Positions 24,701 to 36,700 of a stretch of 64,000 bases of DNA are shown one piece after another. Location: positions 37,290,790 through 37,354,789 of the forward strand of contig CM077826.1 of assembly GCA_039720395.1 (NCBI GenBank). The letters run 5' to 3'. The position numbers were made by a program, and so were the translations under genes. This DNA comes from Liquidambar formosana (taxonomy: Eukaryota > Streptophyta > Magnoliopsida > Saxifragales > Altingiaceae). The first letter of the stretch is position 1. Each line of letters opens with the position of its first letter. The notes below the pieces were generated by a model that saw nothing but the letters and a program-made list of their open reading frames with translations, was not told the DNA's origin and searched no databases.

Positions 24701-27700
24701 CTTCTCCTTCTTCTTCTTCTTCTTCTTCTTCTTCTTCTTCTTCTTTGACAAGCCAGTGAATCTGTGATTCTTATTCTTCTTCTTCTTCTTTGACAAGCCA
24801 GTGAGTCTGTGATTCTTCTTCTTCTTCTTCTTCTTCTTCTTCTTCTTCTTCTTCTTTGATGACGGCCAGAAGACCACAATCGCCAGTGATGGCAGTGTCG
24901 AACCATACTGTAAATCGACGATGTATCGTCGATATATCGACAATATCTCCACGATAATTCATAGAATTCTACCGATATTAAAAGATATCGAGATATCGTC
25001 GATATATCGCGATATATCGACGATATCTCTCGACATTTTGTTTTTTTGCAAATCTTTCAATTTCGCATCATAATATCGTATCGTTACCCTCGATACGGCG
25101 ATATATCGCGATTTTTAAGTCCCTGGTCTCTTCTAAGTCACTTACCATCCCTATGATGTGAGGTTGAGCTCAAATGTCTTGAAATATCACCGGTTGAACA
25201 CTGAGACACTTTTGAATCTTCAATCAACTTTGCACAACAACCCGGATGGATGATGACTTGACTTTTGTTAGGACCCCTATCCCTTGCCTATTAAGTTTCC
25301 TATTTTAATTCGTATTGTTATAAGTACTTCGCTATTTCAATTCGTATTATTTAGATTCTCATTATTTATTTTATTTTTATTTTTAAATTAAAAAAAAAGT
25401 CCAATAGATGGAGTCTAATTAGAATTAGGGTTGTTAATCAATAACCACTATATAAGGTGGAAAGATTTCATGAATAAGGAGGCAAGCAATATTTACCAGT
25501 ACTTCTCTTCTTCATCTAATGAATTCTTTCTCTCTTGTTAATTTTTCTTCTCTTCTCAAACTTCTTTAAATAAGAACCTAACATCTGGTATTAGGGTGGC
25601 TTTCTTGGCTTCCAATAAATTTGTTAAGGAGCTTGAAGGACAAATTCTCTCTCACTCAACAAGTTGAAGAATTTTGGGGATACTGAGTTAGTCCCGAATT
25701 GATGAGTTACCGGGCATAATGGAACGCATATGGGAATGCTTGGAAAGGTTGGCAGCAGCAATACCCGCTTTACAACCAGGGGCACTCGACTGCCAAAATT
25801 ATGCAGGAGTGCTCATTCAAGGTCTCACTGTTCAGATTGAGTTTCCATTATCCAAAGGTGGTGATCCATCTGGCTTGGTTTTTAGAGTGGAACATATCAA
25901 ATGATCACCAATATTCTTGGTGCAGGGATGGTGAATTTGGCATTAGCCCATCTTATTGATGATGCCATTCCATGGTACCACTGGTTGGAACGAACATTGG
26001 GTGAAATTTACATGGGCATTGTGTACACGATTTGGTAGATTAAAGCAGGCCATCCCCAATGGAGTCCTTTTCAAATTGCGTCAAATGGGGACGTTGGGCG
26101 ACAAGAAAGTGCAATTCAAGTAGAGGCCAATCGAATAAGGGGTTTGCTCGTAGAATTTTTTATTGATTGCTTTATTTCGGGTTAGTGCGATGAGTTAAGG
26201 CTAGCAGTTCAAATATGGAAACCCACTACTCTTATCCAGTCTTATGAAGTTGCAAAATATCAAGATGAAGATAATACCGTGGTGTCTAGAAGACCAGCCC
26301 TTTGTGTGAACTTTAACATCCAGCTCTTCTTCCTGCTCCTGCTCTTTTTTTTTTTTTTTCCCTGACACCCCTAGGGTCTGCACCATAAATATTAGGACCA
26401 AACCCTTCTAGGCGATCCCTTATTCACCAACTATTGCTTGTTGAGCAGGTATAGTGGCGATGCAAGGGTCTTTGTTTCAATTGTGATCAACAATTTAGAC
26501 TGGGGCATCGTTACAAGAGACCACAACTACTTCTATTAGAGGCTGAAATTTCTCACGAGGAGGACCAGGCCAACACCATTAATAATGAGGTTGCGGAAAC
26601 AAATGACATAGAAATTTCCGTTCATGCACCCATGGTTTCAACTAGGTTTGTGACTATGGGACTTATCATTAAAAGCTATGGTAAATGCAAGGACTTTAAT
26701 ATTGATATCGATGGATAAATCAAGAGTCCAAAAATATAGATATATCGGATATATCGTTGGATATATTGACAATATTGATATCGTTTTAAAGATATCGTGA
26801 ATATTATGAGTTAAACACCAATATTTTCAATGAAATTTTGGGAAACAATGACTTAAGACTCTAATAGCACAATTTAGGATCAAAAGATTACAATTTAAAT
26901 GTGTATAATACAAGTATGTGTTGTGCAGGGCATAAAATGTGTGACATGGTGAGAAAATAAATAATAGGAATTTATGCAAATTCAACAATACTTAAAAGTT
27001 ACATATCTTTAAAATACATATCATTTAAACATAATAAATTAATAATGTCATATATTTAAACAAAATCAACCTAGTGGCCACTAGCTAGTATCACATAAAT
27101 ATTATATGTTATACATTTAAAAAAATGCGATACACTAATATTAGACCAAAGGCTATTAGCTTGAAATTTTATTGTAAAGTATGCAAAATACTAAATATGT
27201 TGAAAAAAAAAAATTATAACTAAAAATAAATAAATATAAAAAATGAGTGGATTTTTTGAAAAGGTTTTCAAGTCAAAGGTAAGAATTTAAAGTTAAAAAG
27301 AATTATAGGGTCCCTTTGGAAAAGAGTGTAAAAAGTGAGTCTTTGGATAAAATGCCTTTTTTTTCTATGTTTTGCTTTGGATAAAAGGGTTTATTGCCTA
27401 TTTTAGAGCTGTTACAAATAAACGCTTAGAATTAGGGCTCGTGAAAGAACAAAAGGCTTCCATGGAGGCTCTGCAATGACGACAATGGCTAGGACAACAA
27501 TAGCCATAGCGACAGCCGACGAGGATGATGACAATAGCAACTACCACGTACGCGCATGGACTTCTTCTTCTGCTGCTGTTGTTGCTTCTTCTTCTTCTCC
27601 TTCTCCTTCTTTTTCTTCTTCTTCTTCTTCTTCTTCTTCTTCTTTTTGACCATGGATGACATCAGCATGGAACCAGGCAACCATTTTTTTTTTCTTCACT

Positions 27701-30700
27701 GAAATTTTCTAGCAAAAGTTTGAAATTTGAACTGCTTCGACGAAATATCGTCGGAATATTGGATATATCATCCCGAAACAATGCTAAAAAATGGCTAAAA
27801 AGTGGAGATTTTCTCATCATTTCTCGATATTATCGATATTGCTCGATATCTCACCGATATCGCGATATATCTCTCGATGAACAACCAAAGCAATATCGCA
27901 TGGGAATATCATATCGAGGGGGGTTCAATATGGCGATATATCGTCCGGTATTAATGATATTACAGTCCATGGGTAAATTCCATAACATTCCATTAAACAT
28001 TCAAGGTTTTCCTTTCAAATCAGTTCTCTCTAACCCCCCCCCCCCCCCCCCTCTCTTTTCTTCTTATATTTATCCTGCCAGTCAGTGGTTGTGATATTTT
28101 TTTGGGTATCAATGGTGTTGTTCCTTAAGAGCTATTTTATGGGACTTTGCCAAGCTTACCATGTAGTTCTCTTTCAATGGATGTGATATTGAATTGGTGT
28201 GAAACAGTTTGGCTGACATCTCTATTATTGATAATGGAGAAATCAGTAAATTGTTATTATAGGAAAAGCATGTGATTTCCTATAGCTCATGGCCTTAATG
28301 AAAGAGGAGAAGAGGAGGATGTCACTCTAGTCTCACCACTCATTGAGCGAATTAAAAAATTGTGTTCAGAAAACCACACGGCCTTCCTCCACATCATTCT
28401 CTTGATCACCAAATTCCATTTCTTCTTGATACCTCTCCATCTAATGTGACCTTATCGATACCCTTACTTTCCAAAGAACGACATTGAATGGTTATTTAGA
28501 AAGATGCTTGGAGCTGGTATTATTAAAAAAAATGAGTCCCTACTCTCTAGTGTTGTTTCTAAGGAAGAACCGAGGAAGGATGGTCGTGGCGAATGTGTAT
28601 TGACTATCGTGCTCTCAATGGTATTACATTCAACGACCATTACTTTGGTTAGTGATGAATTTTTGAATGAATTGCATGGAGCTACCTGGGAGATGTAATA
28701 TTTTAGTTTAGTATTTTAGTTAATTAGGGTTATTAGTGTTAGTTTCCTAATATTAGTCTTAGTCCTCTCTATCTCTCTCTCTCTCTCTCTCTATATATGC
28801 TTGTAATACGTCTTTTCAATGAATAAGCATTATTCTTTCTTACAAAAGTTAACATGGTATCAGAGCCGTTCTTCCTTTTTTCCTCCATAGTAGCCTTCTT
28901 CAATCGAGATAACAGTAGCCTTTCTCTTTTCTCTGTCGCATCTCTTTCTATCGGTGAAGTAATAGCAACTCTTGAAATCAGAACCCTAGTTGCATTTTGT
29001 CTCTTGAATAACATCGTGAAGAATTAGCAGAGCAAAGCAGCATCGTGAAGCACCAAATTGTAGAACCCTAAGCATAATTGCATCAGATCGGATCCCCTTT
29101 GCACCAAATCATAGCAAATCACATCTCTCCCTACCAAATCGCAGCCTCTTTGCACCGCTGCATCCTCTTCTCAATTGTATAAGATGGCATCCTCAGCATT
29201 CTTCTGCATTGCATAGAGCCCAAGGGGCTGCCACATCTTCTTCTCCTTCCACCATTGCATATCTTTGAAGCATCGTCTTTTGTCATCAGCAATTGCATCT
29301 TGTGAAGTAGTTGCATCAGAATTTCGCTCTCTTTTGTCTTACTAAGCAATTGCGATCGCAAGCCCCTAGTCACATCTTCTCTTTGTTTGAATTTCTTTCG
29401 CAGTCGCATCTTTGAAACCTAAGTATTGTTGCACCAGATTGCATCTTCTTTGCATCTTTGGGTCTCCTTTGCACCGTTACATCTGTCTCTCTCTCATTGT
29501 CTCTTGTTGTCTCCTTTGTTGCAATCACATCAGCCTTCGCAAAGCGCATAGCATCATGTTAGGCTTTTCTTTGCAGTACCTATTCTCCTTTCTCCCTCCA
29601 TAGCAGTAGTAGCTCACCCCAGTTGAAGAATCGAGACTCCTTCTTTCTCTTTCTTTGTCAGCGTTATGTGAAGGATAGTCTCCTTCTCTTATTGTGAAGT
29701 ATCGCATACGCATCTTCTTATAATAATCGAATAGCATCATGAAGAATCGAATCACAAACCTTTCTACAGTCGAATCAGATCATTGCACCTTTGCATCATA
29801 GCACGTTTCGACCCTAAGCATCTGCAATTGCATTGTTAAGCACACAGCCTCTGTGAAGCATCTCTTTCTTCAGTTGGTGTTTGGCATCGAAACCTTAGTC
29901 TATTTGGAATACCGTTGCACTTTGTCTGGTTATATTTGATTTGAATTAAGCTGTTGCTGATATATGACCACTGACCAGTCCTTTGATGACTATTTGGAAT
30001 CTGCACATCATTTAATTGGGTATCTTTTGGCATCATGACCGTAGCAATGGAGTCAAAGAATGTTATTGGATTTTCTGCCTTCTTAGTCTCAGAATATTTA
30101 GACCGTTGCACCTCAGTGAAGATTTCTTTATGCTTATGCAATCTCAGAACTCTGCTAATTTGGTTTATTCTTGACAAACTCTTGATGGCTCGCATCGTGA
30201 GTTTGAGAGGGGGTGTGAAATGTAATATTTTAGTTTAGTAAGGGCAGTTTAGTATTTTAGTTAATTAGGCTTATTAGTGTTAGTTTCCTAATATTAGTGT
30301 TAGTCCTCTATATATATATATATGCTTGTAATACGTCTTTTCAATGAATAAGAATTATTCTTTCTTACAAAAGTTAACACTACCATCTCCAATAAGTGGG
30401 ATCTTCGTTTTGTTTACCATCAAATAAGGGTGCATGATTCTAATATCCTAAAAACAGCCTTCAAAACTCATACGACCATGAACATATTTTTGGTTATGCC
30501 ATTTGGGTCTTAGATACACTGGCGACCTTTCAAAATATTTTGGATGAGATTTTTTGACCTTTTCTTTAGAAGTTGAAATTCCGGTTTTACCAAGCCTACA
30601 ATACCTAGAAGGGGGGTTGAATAGGTATTATATGAAATTCTTACCTAATTTTGATTTCAAGTAAATTAGTCTCTTTTACCACAAGTAATTTGAACACAAA

Positions 30701-33700
30701 ACAATGCATAAATGAGTAATTAACAGGTGGCATAAGAGATTTTTACGTGGAAAACCCTTGATGGGAAAAACCACGGGACCTCGTCCAATTGAAGCAAATC
30801 CACTATGAGATCAATGAGTACAAGACACATTTACAGAGCCTAAGGACTCGTGCAATTTTCTTCACTCTCACCATCAGTCAATCGATCTCTATCTTCACGG
30901 CTTTAGTCGCAACCAACCTCTTTCACAGTGATGCTATCAATCATGAACTCGCAAGCTCGATCACTGTTGCAACAGTCTCACAAACACTCAAGGTTGTGAA
31001 TGGAATGTGGTTTGCATGGTTTTTAAAGCATAAGAGTGAAAACCTTGGTTAAAGTGCTCTAGAGAGGTGTGAGAATGATGAACAATGAAAACCTAATTGA
31101 GATAGGCTTGCATTCCTTTCTCTATTGAGAAACTCACTATAAATAGAGAGTAAGAGACCCCAAAAGAAAGCTGTTCGAATTTGAACCAAATAGGAAGGTT
31201 TTCTAAGGTTGAAAACTTGTTTTTTATGAACCCTAATCGATCCGGGTCCAAGCTCGATCGATCTGGAGGTGGCAGTCTAAATGCACTTTCTGGTGAGGCA
31301 CCGATCAAGCAGCCATCAACCCAATCGATCGAGGGGTGGCAAAGGAGAATTGGACAATCTAAAGCACTACCGATTGATCCGAGTAAGATCCTGATCAATC
31401 CAAAGTGTCCAAAATAGCTCAATAAGCTCCTGAAACACCTCAAATCAACCATCTACTCAATTTAAATACCTAGAATGATTTTGAATGAAATAAACATTTA
31501 TGGTCTCTTACCTTCCCTACGAATGAGTGTGAGCCGCATTGCCTTGAAATCTTCACTAGGATGAACCTTTGAAGCTTCACACAACTTGAATGAACATAAG
31601 ACACAACAAAACACTTTTGATACGGAATAAGCCAACACTAAAAACATAGACATTATAGAAGCCTTCTAAATGTTTTTTTCTCAATCATAACCTGCTTTAT
31701 GTAGGCCATATTATCTCTGCCAATGGTGTGGCTGTGGATCCAGAACATGCTTTTGAATGGCCCAAACCATCTTCTATCAGACCTTTAAGTGGATTTATAG
31801 GCGTAACAGGTTATTATCGAAAGTTTGTCAATGCAAGGAAAAATTTTTGCTCTTTTAACAGCCATGTTAATAAATTTCTTTCGCTGCTCTCAAGACAGCC
31901 ATGAGTTAAACATTTGTTCTTGTTTTGTTGGATTTTTCCAAAATTTCTTTTGTTGAATGCTATGTTACATGGACTTGGGTACGAGTGTCGGATTCGTCTA
32001 CTTTCAAAGATTTTTCACTATTTTGAAGTGTCTAGCATGAGTACCCACATCCATATCAGATGTGTTTGACACGGGTACTTTACACATTTTGGAGTGTCCA
32101 TGTAACATAGGTTGAATACTTGAATGTGCTGCTTCTGGCCATGGCATTGGTGCAGTAGTTATGCAAGATGGGCGGCCGCTGGCCTTAATTAGCAAGGTGT
32201 TGTTACGGAAAAACTTGAATTTGTACACTTATGATCGTGAGATGCTCATCGTTGTATTTGCTTTGATAAAAAAGGCGACCTTATCTTTTGGGACATCACT
32301 TCAAGATTATAAAAGATCATTGAAGTCTCAATTTTTTTCTTGACCGATGAATTTCTTCTATGGAGCAGCAAACCTGGGTGTTAAAGCTTTTGGGCTACAA
32401 ATATTAAATTCTCTATTGAAAGCGTAAAAACTCTGTTGCAAATGCCTTGTGCAGTCAGTCGGATAATTTTGTGTGCTTTCCATATCTTCTCTAATCTTTC
32501 CTGATATTAATGCTTTTTTTGCAAGATTTCCTTCATGATCCTGGTTGTTACTTATAATTGATCACTTCTGATTATATCACCTCATATCCAATTGCCCTTA
32601 TTATGATTTGTGGCGCTCTTTTACAGTTCAAGGGAGAATTGTTATTCCTTCATCTTCTCCTTAGTGTACTAGGATTTTACAGGAGTTCCATGCCTCCCCC
32701 ACAAGTGGTCATTCAGGTTTTCTACAATATATAAATTGGTGACCTCTAATTTTTATTGAAATGGTTTGAAGGGTGCACTTTCTTGTCCTTATATGACATC
32801 GACAATTGATGAAATTTTTCTAGGTGATGTGACCCGTTTACATGGGATAACCCATTCAATTGAGTGATAGAGATCCGATTTTTAGTAGTCAATTTTGGGA
32901 GGAATTTTTTACTTTGCAAGGGTGCACTTACTAGTGAAATTTTTTTAATTTTGGATCACCCAAATATTGGGTTTGACAAGACTTCATATAATTGTTTGGG
33001 CCCTCCACTTACTAGTCAATTTTAGGAGGAATTTTTTACTTTGCAAGGGTGCACTTCTAGTCAAAATTTTTAAATTTTGGATCACCCAAAGGTTTTGACA
33101 TGACTTCATATAGTTGTTTGGGCCCTCCACTTAATAGCTTAGGCTATTAGGTTGGAAACTTTACATGGTATCAGAGCATGTTGTTCTTAGGTCATTCAAG
33201 TCTGCTGTTGTCCTCGTGACAGCCCATCTTAGGGCTGCACATGAGAGTGAGTATTAGAAAAATACCACATCCTGCATCACCCAAATATTCACCCAAATAT
33301 TGGGTTTGACATGACTTTATATACCAGTTTGGGCCCTCCATTTAATAGCTTAGGCTATTGGGTTAGAAAGTCAACAATCCTCAATCAGATGGGCAAACGA
33401 AAGTTCTTAATTGCTCCCTTGAGAATTATTAGTGTTTTGCTGGTGATCAACCTTCTCAATGGATAAAGTGGCTACCTTGGGTAGAATGGTGCTATAAAAC
33501 TACTTTCCAATCAGAAATTAAGATGCAACCTTTTGAGGCTGTGTATGGTTGCCCTCTGGCCCGCATTGATACATATTTACCAGGATCTACTAGTGTCCTT
33601 TCTGTTGACCTTGCATTGAGAGAACATGATGCTATTCTACGTCTTCCCAAGGATAATTTGTAGTAGGCCCAATCTAGGATGAAATTTTTTGCCTGTAGGC

Positions 33701-36700
33701 ATTGTACAAATCGTGAGTTTAATGTGGGTGATGGGGTTTTCCTTTGTCTACAACCTTATCGTCAAGTCAACACTTATTTAACACTAGCCTAATCTTTTTG
33801 GTGGAGGGCCCAAAACAAAACAGGCAGAATGATAATGACAATGACAAGCTCTGGTACCATGTTAAGTTTCCAACCTAAAAGCCTAAGTTAGTAGGTGAAA
33901 GGTCCATATAGGTATATAAAGCCCTTACAAACTCATTGTAATCATCGAGTATTTCATGTATGTTGCTTGAAACAAAGGGTTTGTATTCTTGCCATTCCTC
34001 ATCTTCTTCATATTACTGATTCTGGTGTGTTAGAGTGGAAGCCTTTAGATATTTTAAGACATTGGGCCTGTTAAGCATGGAAATCTGCAAGTTTTAGTCC
34101 ATTGGGAGGGTCTCCTTCGTGATGAAGCTACATGGGAAGATTACTATGATTTCGTCGCCCTTTTTTCCAAAATTTTCATCTTGAGGACAAGCTGTTTTTG
34201 AAGAGGGTGGATGTTAGGACCCCTAACCCTTGCCTATTAAGTTTCCTATTTCATTTAGTATTGTTATAAGTAGTTTCTGTTTCAGTTGGTGTTATTTAGT
34301 TCCTATTTTTTACAATTCTGATTGTTTGAGTCTAAACAGAATTAGGGTTGTTAACCACTATATAAGGTGGACAGATTTCATGAATAAAGAGGCAAGCAAT
34401 ATTTACCAATAAATTCTCTTATTACTCCAATGAATTCTTCTACTTCTCTTTCTTAATTCTTCTATTCTTAAACTTCAATCAAGAATCTGACATCTGGACA
34501 CTGGAAAACCATTTTCTAAAACATGACTTTATGCATTAGATTCTTGATGGGCTTTTATTGGTTTGTTCTTACTCAGGAAAAGATGGGAAGGTTAATTTTT
34601 TTTGTTCTGCAAATAAATGCAATGATTGCCTTGTACTATTGATCTCTACCATTGATTGTTCACTGACAAGCCTCGTGTTGGGGGTTTGTTCTTCATTTAT
34701 GAAGTTACCACCAAAATATCACCAAAAACATGTCTTTGGATGACATTTAGCCTCAGCTTAATTGGAGTCTGCAATGCCTAATTGCCTATTAGAGTACAGA
34801 AAACCTTTTAGATATATTACCTTTACTACGAGTCTACGACTGTTTCTTGGTGAGACCCATAAAGCTTTGTCCAAGTTAAAGCTCCTAAACTTTCATGTAA
34901 ATATACCATCTCACACAAGTGTGGTCTGAGTGGAAGTCAGAGCTATCAGTTTGCTTCTTCAAGTGATCGTTTTTTTTATGCTTTTTATTTTTCTCTTAAT
35001 TTAATTTTAAATGTTTAATAATTTGTTTGTAACATTTGCTTTTCAGAAATGAAGTCCATCCAGACTTCCTCTGCTGTCAGCACAAAGACATATGATACTC
35101 CTGCTTCAATAAATCTTAGACCTCCACCTATTGATCGTCACAAATCATTTGATGATGATGATTTTTCAAAGAAGCCTATTGCTGCCAAGAAAGCTAATAT
35201 AGCTCCTATAAACGCGACATTATTCTCAATAGCAGACCTGCAGATGGCTACAGGCAGCTTTAGTATTGAAAACCTTCTTGGTGAGGGATCATTTGGACGC
35301 GTTTATCGAGCTCAATTTGATGATGGGAAGGTATAAATTTTATTTTTTTTATGTATGTAGTTTTCTGGTAGATTTGAGCATGCAAGGATTGATCTTATCC
35401 TTTCTGCAGTGTAATGTTGGTTATATTTATTCCTGCATTGCAGCCTGAGAAGTTTTCTTTAATGAACAACATATTAATGACGATTAAGGTAATTAAGATG
35501 CCTGCAGCATGGGGAACTTGAATTAGGAGAGGGTGGGTGGAAGTGGAAGCTACAGTGTTGGTAGTGTAACATAATATTTCTTGAACATACAAATCCTGTG
35601 CTGGAAGAATGACCCTTGGAGAGATATGATTAATTTCCATTTCCCAATGCCCTCTCTCTCTCTTTCTCTAATAACACCCACCCACCACACCCACATCAAC
35701 ACCCAGACAATTGAGTAGCTGAAACCCAAGTAATCTCTGCTACACATGTACATAGGATGCAATTTGGTAGATCGTTTGTGTGTGCATGTGCATGTGCATG
35801 TGTGTGCTTGTGCAGTTTTCTTATTAAAATGCCCTAAGGGCCCAACACATTATCTACTCAACTTTTCAATTCTTTTTCACTACATTGTAGGTTCTTGCTG
35901 TGAAGAAAATAGATTCATCTGCCCTTCCCAATTCTGAAGACTTCACTGAGATAGTTTCAAACATCTCTCAATTGCATCACCCAAATGTAACAGAGCTGGT
36001 GGGTTATTGCTCAGAGCATGGACAGCATTTGCTAGTTTATGAGTTCCACAAGAATGGCTCACTGCATGACTTCCTGCATCTCTCAGACGAATACAGCAAG
36101 CCATTGACATGGAACACTCGTGTCAAGATTGCTTTGGGGAGTGCACGTGCATTAGAGTAAGTTGATCATTGGTATATGGTTTCCTATGTTCTTTAACTAG
36201 ACTTACTATGACTTATATATTAGAGATGAATGGTTTATATTTTTTTTTCAGTTTTTATTTTAATTTAATTTAATTTTTTTATCATTGATACCGTTGGCCT
36301 TTTTCCATGATGCAAATGGTAACCTTTTATCATTACCTATTTGAGTATTACATGAGGGATTGGAAATCATTAGCCTTGTTTTAATACTATAATCAGAAAG
36401 AAATGTTATATAGAATTAACTGATAGATGCAAATAATTTTGCTTTGCCAACTTTAAGATTTTTTCAATATATAAAATGACTGAAATACCCTATCAAGTTA
36501 TCTTATGGGTTTATATTTTTTGAATTCTGAACCCATGATGGTGTATAATTGTATTGGTGCAAGCAACCAAAATGTCTATTGGGTATGTCTCTTTTACCAG
36601 GGGCTTTTGGGTTTTATAGTTTGAAGTCTTCAAAACCAGTTTTTGACCAAAATATGAATAATAAAATTATTCATATTTATTCTTCTATTTATTGCTTTTG

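Larger units (their letters stand above)
23170..25125. mobile_element. hAT-like transposon 'A', 1956 bp, containing a nested family member
   Basis: Ends CAAGGACTTTAATATCG and CAGGGACTTAAAAATCG (right end, reverse complement). A perfect 8-bp TSD GTCTCTTC lies at 23162-23169 and 25126-25133. CAGGG-type termini with 8-bp TSD point to the hAT superfamily. Subterminal regions are packed with the palindrome CGATATATCG, resembling transposase-binding arrays. Without the nested copy (23672-24387 plus TSD) it would be about 1232 bp. No transposase. Interior carries a TTC microsatellite and a GC-richer segment (24620-24690). Confidence 0.85.
25266..34492 (+). mobile_element. Ty3/gypsy chromovirus, 9.2 kb including nested insertions
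   Basis: Two LTRs (25266-25583, 34212-34492) begin TGTTAGGACCCCTA and end CA. A tRNA-Met-like primer site (TCTGGTATTAG) follows the first, and the purine tract GAAGAGGGTGGA precedes the second. Between them lie decayed gag, RT, RNase H, integrase and chromodomain in the usual Ty3/gypsy order. At least five later insertions interrupt it (26688, 28687, 30597, 31960, about 32900). No matching 5-bp TSD was found (ACTTT vs TCTGG), consistent with age or recombination. It lies in sense orientation within SRF intron 10. Confidence 0.85.

Noticed and set aside
24551..24962. Overlapping ORFs of up to 133 codons rich in Lys, Arg or Glu
   Set aside because: They are read-through of the TTC microsatellite inside hAT copy A in three frames; no non-repetitive protein core.
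27489..27680. Poly-lysine ORF of 63 codons
   Set aside because: Same artefact from the TTC tract in hAT copy C.
31181..31417. Pair of 78- and 119-codon ORFs on opposite strands
   Set aside because: Both lie in the 1062-bp insertion within the gypsy element, overlap each other, and resemble no protein that I know.
25266..34492. Integrated pararetrovirus as explanation for the RT sequences
   Set aside because: LTR pair, primer site, integrase and chromodomain identify a Ty3/gypsy retrotransposon; no movement or coat protein motif.
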